Both the position numbers and the translations under genes were made by a program. Positions 16,236 through 25,039 of a stretch of 36,708 nucleotides of DNA are shown in pieces. Source of the stretch: Clostridiaceae bacterium (GTDB taxonomy: Bacteria; Bacillota; Clostridia; Oscillospirales; Acutalibacteraceae). The stretch spans positions 1 to 36,708 of the forward strand of contig JAUMVO010000016.1 in assembly GCA_030530095.1 (NCBI GenBank), read 5' to 3'. Every line of letters starts with the position of its first letter. The first letter of the stretch is position 1. The notes under the pieces were generated by a model. The model was not told the DNA's origin. It ran no database searches and saw nothing but the letters and a program-made list of their open reading frames with translations.

Positions 16236-16658
16236 ATGAATAAGATTTTCAATATCGCGGTACCTTTCCTTGCCATAATACTTGGCATTGTGGCTATGGT
16301 AGCGGGCATAGTTCAATTTGCGAACAGGGACAAGTACGACACAACGGTTATCGCAACCGTCGTTGAAGTCCGTGAGGAATGGGAAAATGCCGCGACCGAG
16401 GACGATGTTGACCGCCTTGTAAAGACCGCTTATATAGAATATGATGTTAACGGCGTTAAGTACGGACCCGTTCTCGCTCCCGTTCAGAAGGACTCGTATG
16501 AAGTCGGCGACAAGATGGAGATACGCTATCAGTCGGAAAACCCCGAAAAAATCTCCGATCCCAACGTAGCCGAGACGGCTGCAATCTTTATCGGACTCGG
16601 CTTGATTGCAACCCTCGCAGGCGCTTTTCTGGCGTTCAAGGCTATTAAAGCAAAATAA
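16236..16658 (+). CDS. DUF3592-type small membrane protein
   Basis: The 140-residue protein has one membrane helix near the N terminus (about residues 7-28) and a second near the C terminus (about 113-136). Between them is a small soluble domain with the pattern of DUF3592 proteins: VEVREEWENA, AYIEYDVNGVKYGP and a following VGDKMEIRYQSENPEKI. The family is widespread in Gram-positives and lacks an established function; some members accompany secretion or envelope genes. ATG at 16236 follows CGGAGGA. It has its own operator-promoter and terminator, and shares the operator with the giant FIVAR-dockerin gene just downstream, so the two are likely co-induced by the response regulator encoded upstream. 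Confidence 0.82.
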   Translation: MNKIFNIAVPFLAIILGIVAMVAGIVQFANRDKYDTTVIATVVEVREEWENAATEDDVDRLVKTAYIEYDVNGVKYGPVLAPVQKDSYEVGDKMEIRYQSENPEKISDPNVAETAAIFIGLGLIATLAGAFLAFKAIKAK

Positions 16659-16689
16659 TACACAATAATATAAACTGTTTATTATCTGC

Positions 16690-16719
16690 AGGGCACGGTT
16701 CTCCGTGCCCTATTTTTTT
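16690..16719 (+). terminator. Terminator after the DUF3592 gene
   Basis: GGGCACGG and CCGTGCCC with a TTCT loop, followed by TATTTTTTT, 32 bases past the stop. Confidence 0.93.
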
Positions 16720-16770
16720 ACATATTTCACAAATGTTTTCACTAATTATGTACGGAATTCGTCATTTTTT

Positions 16771-16823
16771 TGTCCTAAATGCCCAAATCCGTTGGACATT
16801 TGTTGGACGGCCTTAACTATAAT
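16771..16823 (+). promoter_or_regulatory. SARP-type direct-repeat operator and promoter of the FIVAR-dockerin gene
   Basis: TGGACA (16793-16798) and TGGACG (16804-16809) are 11 bases apart in the same 16-base context as the site at 16174. TATAAT (16818-16823) begins after an 8-base gap. An extra inverted half-site, TGTCC (16771-16775), lies upstream, and TGTCCTAA here also occurs in the promoter of the first dockerin gene (9092-9099). Confidence 0.75.
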
Positions 16824-16922
16824 TGTATTGAATCGTAATTGTTTTATTATCGATTATTGGGATTTGACCTTTCACGCGGTCAGAGCGTGAGCAGACGACA
16901 CACAGAAAAAGGAGTGTTAATT

Positions 16923-19900
16923 ATGACGAACAACACATTCGCAAGAAAAGCATTGAGCGTTATCGTAGCGGTATGTATGGTGCTCAGCATCCTTCCCGTT
17001 TACGTAATCAATTCTTCGGCTCAGAGCGTATCGGTCAGCACGCTCGCACAGCTGCAGGACGCTCTTGCAAATGAAGCATATGACGAGATTATCGTCACTG
17101 CGACAATAAACCTTCCCGACGGAGCTGAGATTTACGGCAACGGAAAGACCGTCCGCGCTCAGGTTACCGGCGTTGATGAGCAGGGTATTGTTCAGACCGG
17201 TTCAAACTACAACGTTTTCAAGACAGCTGCAAATGCTACCGTTCATATCTACGATATGGTAATCATGGGCGGTTCGGTTACGGCTGTTGTAAACCAGACC
17301 GGTAAGCTTTATCTCGACAACGTTACAATCACCCGTTCAGGCTCGGCGACCAATCCCGGCGGCGGTATAGTAAACGGTGTTCAGAACATCAGAAATAATA
17401 AAAACACGTCACATAAAACAGCTTATGTTGTTATGACGAATTCTTCTATCGTCCGTAACGTTGCCAAATGGGGCGGCGGCTTCCTTAACTACGGTACGCT
17501 GATTATGGACGGCTGCTCACTTTCCGAGAACCGTTCAATTAACCAGAGCGGCGGCGGCGGCGCAGGTGAGAATGAGGGCTATGCCTACCTCAACAACTGT
17601 ACGGTAGCTAACAACACCTCTTCCGAAATCGGCGGCGGCATCAACATCTGTAAAGCCGGTGAGCTTTACGTTATGAACTGCACCTTCACCGGTAACGTTA
17701 CCTACAACAACACCAACGGCGGTTCTACTTTCGGCGGCGCGGTAGGCGTTAACGACAGCTGTATCTTCAAGGCAGTTAACAGCATTTTTGCTAACAACTA
17801 CTATATCAACAAGAGCACCGAAACAGTTACCCCCTGCGATATCGGTATGTACAACAGCTCAAATATTTATATGTACGACTCAATCGTAGGTACGGTAGCC
17901 GGCGGCACACCGCACAACGAGAACTGCTCAAACGAAACCGACGGACTCTTCGCGGCATACGTAATGGGTAACGTTCTTGCCGGCGATGGCACCGAGTCAA
18001 CATCGGACTTCAGTAAGCCCGCTGTTGTTCAGAACGCTTCGGGCGAGCTTTATACACCTCTTAACGGCGACTATCAGGGCGACATCGAAGGCGTTCCGAC
18101 GTACTTCGATTATTCCGATCTTGATAATATAAGAATGTATTTCACCGACGAAGACGGTACTGATTCAACCTTCTTCGCAGGAAGCGGCACTCAGCCCACT
18201 GACATTCCCGTAGGCGACGCTCTCGACGATACCGACAGAGATACAACCCTCATCGGCTCGTCCAACTCACTCGGCGAGGGCAAGGCTATATATACCATTA
18301 AAGTTGTTGCTTCGCAGCACGGCAAAATCAAGGGCGGTACAATCTACGGCGACTCCTATATCGTTGTTTCCGACGGTTCGGTTGTCAGCGTTGAGGAAAT
18401 CGTTACCGTAACTCTTGAGGCTACTCCCGACAGCGGATATTACTTCGACAAGTGGGTAGTCCTTGAAGGCGCCGGAGATAGCAGTGAGCTTGCTCAGCTT
18501 GCTGCTGAGATTGAAGCTCTTCAGGCTCAGGTAACAAAAATCAATAACGCTGTTTCCGAAATGGCGGATCAGGCAGATAATGTCAATGATTATATTGCCT
18601 ATGCCGACAGGACATCAAATTTTTATACCACTTATAAAAGGACTCTTGTAACCAATACGAACACGCTTGTTAACACTCTTAACGGCTACAAGACTTCGTT
18701 CTCGTCATACAGCGACGTTGTCAGCGCTATAACATCGGCGAATCTTTCAACAAAGTCCACCTCCAGCAACAACACCATCAGAAGCACAAAATACTCAACT
18801 TGGTGCAATTCCGTTATAAACACTGCTACAAGTGTTACAGCGCTTCTTAACGCTCATCTTACTGAGGTTCAGGCTCAGATAGCTGCGAAGCAGGCGGAAT
18901 ATGACGCTGCAGTTGCTGAGGCAATGGCTGATACAGGCTTAAAGACCGGCAACAACCCGATGGAGTTTGTTGTTGACAGAAACATTGAACTTAAGGCTGA
19001 ATTCGTTGCTCAGGCTCCCGATTACACGGTAACCTTCCACTCGAACACCGAGCCGGAAACCACCGTTACCCAGACCTTTGCGGCAGGTCACTACACCGCA
19101 AACCTTACGGCTAACACCTTCACCAACGACGGTCAGCCCTTCCTCGGCTGGTCAATGGTATATTGCGGCGACGTTGAATATGCTGACGGCGTAAGCTACA
19201 CCGCAAGCGGTAACGCAGACCTCTATGCACGCTGGGGCTACACCGTTGACTACAACGCAAACGGCGGACGTAACGTTCCCGATTCACAGATTAAGAATCC
19301 GGGCGAGGCGCTCAACATTTCATCCGTAGCTCCCACCAGAGACGGTTACACCTTCAAGGGCTGGGGACTTGCTGCTGACTCGACCGAGGCTGTTCTTCAG
19401 CCGGGCGGCGTTTACGGCGTTGATAAGAATATAGTATTGTATGCAATCTGGGAACAGCTCAAGGTTCCGGAAGTTCTTAACACAACGCTTGCCGACGGTT
19501 ATCTCAACGTTCCGTATTCGGGCGCAATCGAAACCGACCAGGATGCGATTATCATTCTTGCCGACGGTTCAACTCTTCCCGCAGGACTTACAATCGGTAA
19601 GGACGGCACTATCACCGGCACACCGACAGCGACGGGAACATTTACCTTCGACGTTTCGGTATATAATAAGGATGACACATCCCTTGCAAATGCAACAACT
19701 ACTACAATTACAATAACAATCACCGATCCCAAGACGGCTCTTCAGGAACTCGTTAACACAGCGAACGCTGTTGATCAGGACGACTACACTCCCGAAACCG
19801 CACAGAATCTTCAGGACGCCATTGACAACGGCCAGTCGGTTCTTGACGACGACGGTGCAACATTAAGCGAAATCAGCGACGCTATCCAGGAGCTTCAGGA

Positions 19901-22376
19901 CGCTCTCAATCAGCTTGCGCTTGACAAGTCGGCTCTTGCAGCCGCTATCGCTCAGGGCGAGGCAATCACTGACGACGCAGCAGAGGCTGCCAAGTACACA
20001 GCCGATTCGCTTGCAGTTCTTGAAAACGCTCTCAACGCCGGCGAAATCGTTTATGAGAACACAAAGGCGACAGCGGAGCAGATAGCTTCTGCTACTCAGG
20101 CAATTCTTGACGCTATCAATTCTCTTAAGCGCAACGTTGACAAGGATGACCTTCAGGAACTCGTTGATCAGGCTAACGCCATAAATCAGGACGACTACAC
20201 CGATACAACGGCTGATGCTCTTCAGGATGCTATTGACGACGCTCAGGCAGTGCTTGACGATCCGAATGCTACCGACGACGAAATCAGCAACGCTTACGAG
20301 GCTCTTGAGGATGCAATCAATAACCTCAAGCCCGATAAGACCGAACTTGCAGAGGCTATCGCAGACGGTAACGACGTAGTAAACGGCGACACCTCGGCTT
20401 ACACATCTTCAAGCGTTCAGGCTCTTGAGAATGCAATTGACGCAGGTCAGGACGTTTATGACGATCCCAACGCTACCGTACAGGAAATCAAGGATGCAAC
20501 CGATGCTATCAGAAACGCTCTTGAAAACCTCCTTGAGGAAGCGGTTAACAACGCAGAAGACATTATTAACAATAATTCCGACGATTACACCGATGACAGC
20601 ATCCAGGCTCTTGAAGACGCCATCAGCGATGCCGAGGATGTAATCAATAATCCGAACTCGACACCCGACGAGATTAAGGACGCTATCGACGCTATCGAGG
20701 ATGCAATCAACAACCTCAAGCCCGACAAGACCGAGCTTGCAGAGGCTATCGCTGAGGGTACAGAGATTGTAAACGGCGATACATCAGGCTTCACACCTTC
20801 AAGCGTTCAGGCTCTTGAGGACGCCATAGCACAGGGCGAAGCGGTTGACGCAGACCCGAATGCAACGGTTGAGGAAATCAAGGCAGCAACCGAGGCTATC
20901 AAGGACGCACTTGAGAATCTCCTCGAGGAAGCGGTTGACAACGCAGAGGATATTGTAAATAACAATTCCGAAGATTATACTCCCGAGAGCATTCAGGACG
21001 TTCAGGACGCTATCGACAATGCCAAGGACGTAATTAACAACCCCGATTCCACTCCCGACGAGATAAAGAACGCACTCGACGCTATCGAGGATGCGGTAAA
21101 CAATCTCAAGCCCGACAAGACAGAGCTTGAAAAGGCTATCGCAGACGGTAACGAGATCGTAAACGGCGACACAGATAAGTTCACTCCCGAGTCAGTTCAG
21201 GCTCTTGAGGACGCCATAGCACAGGGCGAAGCGGTTGACGCAGATCCCGATGCAACGGTTGAGGAAATCAAGGCAGCAACCGAGGCTATCAAGAATGCTC
21301 TTGAAAATCTCCTCGAGCAGGCAGTTGACAACGCAGAAGATATCATTAATAACAATCCGGACGATTACACCGAGGACAGCATCCAGGCACTTGAAGATGC
21401 TATCAGCGATGCCCAGGACGTAATCAATAACCTCGATTCAACACCCGAGGAAATTGCAGATGCTATCCAGGCTATCGAGAATGCAATAAACAACCTCATT
21501 GACAGAAGCAAGCTTGCAGACGCAATCGCGGACGGCAACGACGTACTCGGCGGCGACACCTCAGCTTATACAAGCGAGAGCGTAGACGCTCTTGAGGATG
21601 CCGTAGCGGCAGGCCAGACTGTTTACAACGATCCCGATGCAACTCAGGCTGAAATCGACGCAGCTACTCAGGCTATCAGAAACGCTCTTGAAAATCTTCT
21701 TGAAGAAGCTGTTGACAACGCAGAGGATATTATCAATAACAATTCAGACGATTACACTCCCGACAGCATTCAGGACGTTCAGGACGCTATCGACAATGCC
21801 AAGGACGTAATCAACAATCCCGATTCCACACCCGATGAGATCAAGAATGCACTCGACGCTATCGAGGATGCAATCAATGCTCTTGAGCTTACCAAGATTA
21901 CTCCCGATGCGACCTCCGAGATTATTGTTGACAGAGAGACCGGTACCGAATATACCTATATGGTAGGTCTTGACCTTAGCGCCAACTCTGTTGCCGATAT
22001 CAAGGCTCAGCTTGAAAATGACGATACCACGATCATCATCCTCAGAAATGACGTTGAGCTTGACGAGAATGAGCTTGTAGGTACAGGCTGCATCGTTAAG
22101 TGCGTATCAAAGGCCGATCCGTCAATCGTATATGAGGTAGCAACGGTTATCCTCTATGGCGACGTTAACGGCGACGGACTTGTTGACGGTACCGATAAGT
22201 CAATGGTATTTGACGATGCCTTCACCGGCGGCAGCAATATAGATGCCGAAACTGTATTCTATATCGCGGCTGACCTTTCCAAGGACGGAGTTCTCGATGC
22301 GTTCGACTACTTCGACCAGGACGGTATTATCACCGGTGAAAGACCGTTTGACCAGACCTTAACCCTTTACAAATAA
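16923..22376 (+). CDS. Giant secreted protein: beta-helix, InlB repeats, 11 FIVAR repeats, dockerin
   Basis: ATG at 16923 follows AAAGGAGTG; an open frame from 16839 has no such site. The 1817-residue product has a signal peptide (cleavage near SSAQS, residue 34-37). It then has a right-handed beta-helix (about 105-345, GGGFLNYGTL and GGGINI turns), a 'bacterial repeat' beta unit split by a helical insert (about 485-695), two InlB-type B-repeats (to about 845), an Ig-like putative fold (about 846-936), eleven FIVAR repeats of about 65 residues (937-1656) and a linker. A dockerin follows (about 1744-1810), with loops DVNGDGLVDGTD and DLSKDGVLDAFD. FIVAR arrays are typical of adhesins that bind host or plant glycans. 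The dockerin suggests docking to a cohesin scaffold rather than sortase anchoring; no LPxTG motif is visible. Confidence 0.9.
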   Translation: MTNNTFARKALSVIVAVCMVLSILPVYVINSSAQSVSVSTLAQLQDALANEAYDEIIVTATINLPDGAEIYGNGKTVRAQVTGVDEQGIVQTGSNYNVFKTAANATVHIYDMVIMGGSVTAVVNQTGKLYLDNVTITRSGSATNPGGGIVNGVQNIRNNKNTSHKTAYVVMTNSSIVRNVAKWGGGFLNYGTLIMDGCSLSENRSINQSGGGGAGENEGYAYLNNCTVANNTSSEIGGGINICKAGELYVMNCTFTGNVTYNNTNGGSTFGGAVGVNDSCIFKAVNSIFANNYYINKSTETVTPCDIGMYNSSNIYMYDSIVGTVAGGTPHNENCSNETDGLFAAYVMGNVLAGDGTESTSDFSKPAVVQNASGELYTPLNGDYQGDIEGVPTYFDYSDLDNIRMYFTDEDGTDSTFFAGSGTQPTDIPVGDALDDTDRDTTLIGSSNSLGEGKAIYTIKVVASQHGKIKGGTIYGDSYIVVSDGSVVSVEEIVTVTLEATPDSGYYFDKWVVLEGAGDSSELAQLAAEIEALQAQVTKINNAVSEMADQADNVNDYIAYADRTSNFYTTYKRTLVTNTNTLVNTLNGYKTSFSSYSDVVSAITSANLSTKSTSSNNTIRSTKYSTWCNSVINTATSVTALLNAHLTEVQAQIAAKQAEYDAAVAEAMADTGLKTGNNPMEFVVDRNIELKAEFVAQAPDYTVTFHSNTEPETTVTQTFAAGHYTANLTANTFTNDGQPFLGWSMVYCGDVEYADGVSYTASGNADLYARWGYTVDYNANGGRNVPDSQIKNPGEALNISSVAPTRDGYTFKGWGLAADSTEAVLQPGGVYGVDKNIVLYAIWEQLKVPEVLNTTLADGYLNVPYSGAIETDQDAIIILADGSTLPAGLTIGKDGTITGTPTATGTFTFDVSVYNKDDTSLANATTTTITITITDPKTALQELVNTANAVDQDDYTPETAQNLQDAIDNGQSVLDDDGATLSEISDAIQELQDALNQLALDKSALAAAIAQGEAITDDAAEAAKYTADSLAVLENALNAGEIVYENTKATAEQIASATQAILDAINSLKRNVDKDDLQELVDQANAINQDDYTDTTADALQDAIDDAQAVLDDPNATDDEISNAYEALEDAINNLKPDKTELAEAIADGNDVVNGDTSAYTSSSVQALENAIDAGQDVYDDPNATVQEIKDATDAIRNALENLLEEAVNNAEDIINNNSDDYTDDSIQALEDAISDAEDVINNPNSTPDEIKDAIDAIEDAINNLKPDKTELAEAIAEGTEIVNGDTSGFTPSSVQALEDAIAQGEAVDADPNATVEEIKAATEAIKDALENLLEEAVDNAEDIVNNNSEDYTPESIQDVQDAIDNAKDVINNPDSTPDEIKNALDAIEDAVNNLKPDKTELEKAIADGNEIVNGDTDKFTPESVQALEDAIAQGEAVDADPDATVEEIKAATEAIKNALENLLEQAVDNAEDIINNNPDDYTEDSIQALEDAISDAQDVINNLDSTPEEIADAIQAIENAINNLIDRSKLADAIADGNDVLGGDTSAYTSESVDALEDAVAAGQTVYNDPDATQAEIDAATQAIRNALENLLEEAVDNAEDIINNNSDDYTPDSIQDVQDAIDNAKDVINNPDSTPDEIKNALDAIEDAINALELTKITPDATSEIIVDRETGTEYTYMVGLDLSANSVADIKAQLENDDTTIIILRNDVELDENELVGTGCIVKCVSKADPSIVYEVATVILYGDVNGDGLVDGTDKSMVFDDAFTGGSNIDAETVFYIAADLSKDGVLDAFDYFDQDGIITGERPFDQTLTLYK
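18484..18950 (+). other. Helical coiled-coil insert splitting a beta-repeat domain (within the FIVAR-dockerin gene)
   Basis: About 155 residues of heptad-like helical sequence (from SSELAQLAAEIEALQAQV to AEYDAAVAEAMADTG) interrupt a repeat whose halves read GYYFDKWVVLEG before and NNPMEFVVDRNIELKAEF after. The insert includes a stretch near 18540-18660 that is more AT-rich and uses different codons from its surroundings. Confidence 0.6.
19731..21890 (+). repeat. Eleven FIVAR coding repeats with a 390-bp super-repeat
   Basis: FIVAR units alternate between two types, one starting DKTEL and one starting LEEAV, so the last eight form four pairs of about 390 bp. Identity at DNA level is high: the stretch beginning GCTCTTGAGGACGCCATAGC at 20812 recurs at 21202, and one beginning ATTCAGGACGTTCAGGACGC at 20991 recurs at 21768. 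Array length may vary between strains. Confidence 0.85.
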
Positions 22377-22410
22377 TCTTAGATAATATCGTCGAATCCC
22401 AATGGAAAAA

Positions 22411-22437
22411 CCCGAGGCGTAAGCCCCGGGCTTTTTC
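22411..22437 (+). terminator. Terminator after the FIVAR-dockerin gene
   Basis: CCCGAGGC and GCCCCGGG with a GTAA loop (one mismatch), followed by CTTTTTCC, 34 bases past the stop. Confidence 0.88.
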
Positions 22438-22451
22438 CTTTATAAAATACA

Positions 22452-22481
22452 CTTGCAAGATTGCGCAATATATATTATTAT
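22452..22481 (+). promoter_or_regulatory. Promoter with palindromic operator for the beta-glucosidase gene
   Basis: TTGCAA (22453-22458) and TATTAT (22476-22481) are 17 bases apart. The spacer holds the perfect 10-bp palindrome ATTGCGCAAT (22460-22469), whose CG-centred form is reminiscent of sugar-responsive LacI-family operators. Confidence 0.5.
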
Positions 22482-22531
22482 AGTATATGTAGAAATTTAT
22501 GCAATTACTATTGCTTAGGAGGAAAAATGTT

Positions 22532-24985
22532 ATGGCATTGAAACACGAAGACCTTATCGCCAAAATGACGCTCGAAGAAAAGGCGAGCATGTGCGACGGT
22601 CTTGATTACTGGCACAGCCAGCCCGTCGACAGATTGGGCATACGCTCTGTCAGCCTCAACGACGGCCCTCACGGCATACGTAAGAAGGGCGACCCCGACG
22701 CAGCGAAAAAGGGCGAGACCGACCTTCTCAAGGGTGTTCCCGCTATCTGCTTCCCGACAGCATCGGCAACGGCGTGTTCGTGGGACGTTGATCTTATCAG
22801 AACGATGGGCGAGGCCCTCGGCGACGAGTGCCGTAAGGAAAAGGTTTCCGTTCTCTTAGGACCCGGAACCAATATCAAGCGCTCACCCCTCTGCGGCAGA
22901 AACTTTGAATATTTCTCCGAGGATCCCGAGCTTGCGGGCGAGATGGCAGCCGCATTTATCAACGGCGTTCAGTCCAAGGGCATAGGCACCTCGCTTAAGC
23001 ACTATGCCGCAAACAATCAGGAAACCCGCCGTATGACCGTCAACACCGTTGTTGACGAGAGAACGCTTCGTGAAATTTATCTTCGTCCGTTTGAGATCGC
23101 TGTCAGAAAGGCACAGCCCTGGACGATAATGAACGCATACAACAGACTTAACGGCTACTACTGCGCTGAGAACAAGTGGCTTCTTACCGACGTTCTGCGT
23201 AAGGACTTCGGCTATGAAAATCTTGTAGTTACCGACTGGGGCGCGGAAAACGAGCGCGTACCCGGACTTATTGCCGGTCAGGAAATCGAGATGCCTACAT
23301 CCTCGGGCGACGGCACAAAGCTTATCGTCGAGGCTGTCAAGGACGGCACACTTGACGAGGCTGTGCTCGACCATGCGGTAGACCTTATACTCGATATGGT
23401 TGACAAGTCGGTTGCAACTCTCGGTGAGTACACTTACGATCCAGCGGAGCATCACGCACTCGCAAGAAAAATTGCTTCACAGTGCATGGTACTTCTTAAA
23501 AACGAGGACAACATTCTCCCGCTTAAGAAGGACGCTAAAATTGCCGTTATCGGCGAGATGGCGAAGAAGCCGCGTTATCAGGGCGCAGGCTCATCGCTTA
23601 TCAATCCCATTCAGCTTGACTGCGCTTACGATACGCTTAAGGAAATGGGCGTTGACTTCTCGTATGCGCCGGGCTTCGTTACCGATAAGAAAAAGAAGAA
23701 AAAGGTCAGCGAGGACGCTCTTGTTGAAGAGGCGGTCAACACTGCGAAGGATGCCGAGGCAGTTCTTATGTTCATCGGTCTTACCGACGAGTACGAAACC
23801 GAAGGCAGCGACAGAAAGCATATTAATCTTCCTCCGCTTCATAACAGACTTGTTGAGGAAGTTCTCAAGGTCAACAAGAACGTTATCGTAGTCCTTTCGG
23901 GCGGCGCTGCGGTTGATATGCCGTGGGCTGACGACGTTAAGGCTATACTCAACGGCTTCCTTACCGGTCAGGCATCGGGCAGCGCGGCGTGCGACGTACT
24001 TTTCGGCGACGTTAATCCGTCGGGCAAGCTCTCCGAAACCTACCCCTATGCGCTTGAAGATAATTCGAGCTACAAGTACTTCCCCGGAACGAGTGTTTCC
24101 GTCGAGTACAGAGAAGGCGTTTACGTCGGCTACCGTTACTACGATTCAGCCAAAAAGGATGTTCGTTTCCCGTTCGGCTTCGGCCTTTCGTACACGACCT
24201 TTGAATATAGCGATTTAAAGCTTTCCGCTGACTCAATCAAGGACAGCGACACGCTTACCGTAAGCTTTAAGATTAAGAACACCGGCACGGTTGACGGCGC
24301 AGAGGCTGCCCAGCTTTATGTTTCGGACGTTGAGTCAACCATCTACCGTCCCGTCAAGGAATTAAAGGGTTTCAAAAAGGTATTTCTGAAGGCAGGCGAG
24401 GAGAAGGAAGTTTCCATCGACCTTGACAAGAGAGCCTTTGCCTTCTATAACGTTGACGCTCACGACTGGCAGGTTGAGACGGGCGAGTTTAAGATTCTCG
24501 TCGGCGCGTCGAGCCGTGATATCAGACTTGAGGCAAGCGTAAACGTTGAGTCAACGAGCAGCTATGCAATACCCAATTACAGCACTCTTGCTCCCGCTTA
24601 CTATACCGCAGACGTCAACAACGTAACCGACGAGCAGTTCCGCACCGTTCTCGGTCACGAAATTCCTCCGACCGAGAGGGATAAGTCAAAGCCGCTTACG
24701 ATTCTCAATACTATTGAGGACGCGGCTGACGGCAAGTGGGGCGGACGTCTTAACAGAATGCTTAAGAAGATGCTCGGTGAGGACAATCTCGCTTCAGCCG
24801 TTGCGCTTCAGCTTCCCATCAAGAACTTTATCTCCATGAGCTTCGGCATCTTCTCGCCGAGAATGGCGGAGGGCCTGCTCGTAATTCTCAACGAGGATAA
24901 GTTCGGCAAGGGCATGCGAATGATAATCGGCGGCTTCTTCAAGGGCGGCGGATTCAAGCAGCTCGGCAAGTTAAAGCAGATTTAA
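22532..24985 (+). CDS. Glycoside hydrolase family 3 beta-glucosidase
   Basis: ATG at 22532 stands 9 bases after TAGGAGGA. The 817-residue enzyme is a GH3 exo-acting beta-glycosidase, likely splitting cellobiose or short beta-glucans imported into the cell, since it has no signal peptide. The first barrel holds LNDGPHGIR, GPGTNIKRSPLCGRNFEYFSEDP, KHYAANNQE and the nucleophile Asp235 in VVTDWGAE. The second domain has the acid/base candidate Glu424 (ETEGSDRKHINLP), and a fibronectin III-like domain follows (about 565-680). About 130 extra residues at the C terminus (from NYSTLAPAYY on) end in a glycine- and lysine-rich tail and are not part of the core fold. It stands alone between two terminators. 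Confidence 0.93.
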   Translation: MALKHEDLIAKMTLEEKASMCDGLDYWHSQPVDRLGIRSVSLNDGPHGIRKKGDPDAAKKGETDLLKGVPAICFPTASATACSWDVDLIRTMGEALGDECRKEKVSVLLGPGTNIKRSPLCGRNFEYFSEDPELAGEMAAAFINGVQSKGIGTSLKHYAANNQETRRMTVNTVVDERTLREIYLRPFEIAVRKAQPWTIMNAYNRLNGYYCAENKWLLTDVLRKDFGYENLVVTDWGAENERVPGLIAGQEIEMPTSSGDGTKLIVEAVKDGTLDEAVLDHAVDLILDMVDKSVATLGEYTYDPAEHHALARKIASQCMVLLKNEDNILPLKKDAKIAVIGEMAKKPRYQGAGSSLINPIQLDCAYDTLKEMGVDFSYAPGFVTDKKKKKKVSEDALVEEAVNTAKDAEAVLMFIGLTDEYETEGSDRKHINLPPLHNRLVEEVLKVNKNVIVVLSGGAAVDMPWADDVKAILNGFLTGQASGSAACDVLFGDVNPSGKLSETYPYALEDNSSYKYFPGTSVSVEYREGVYVGYRYYDSAKKDVRFPFGFGLSYTTFEYSDLKLSADSIKDSDTLTVSFKIKNTGTVDGAEAAQLYVSDVESTIYRPVKELKGFKKVFLKAGEEKEVSIDLDKRAFAFYNVDAHDWQVETGEFKILVGASSRDIRLEASVNVESTSSYAIPNYSTLAPAYYTADVNNVTDEQFRTVLGHEIPPTERDKSKPLTILNTIEDAADGKWGGRLNRMLKKMLGEDNLASAVALQLPIKNFISMSFGIFSPRMAEGLLVILNEDKFGKGMRMIIGGFFKGGGFKQLGKLKQI

Positions 24986-24997
24986 CAGCAGATAATT

Positions 24998-25030
24998 AAC
25001 GGGTATCCTTTCGGATACCCGTTTTAATTT
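24998..25030 (+). terminator. Terminator between convergent beta-glucosidase and MBL genes
   Basis: AACGGGTATCC and GGATACCCGTT with a TTTC loop, followed by TTAATTTTTT. It lies between two converging genes and could end transcripts from both. Confidence 0.9.
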
Positions 25031-25039
25031 TTTATTATT

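Noticed and set aside
16705-16890. Short open frame between the DUF3592 and FIVAR-dockerin genes
   Set aside because: It starts in the terminator and runs through the operator and promoter; no ribosome site.
19731-21890. FIVAR array considered as a CRISPR or non-coding tandem array
   Set aside because: The frame stays open throughout, repeats keep codon phase, and the translated units match FIVAR modules.
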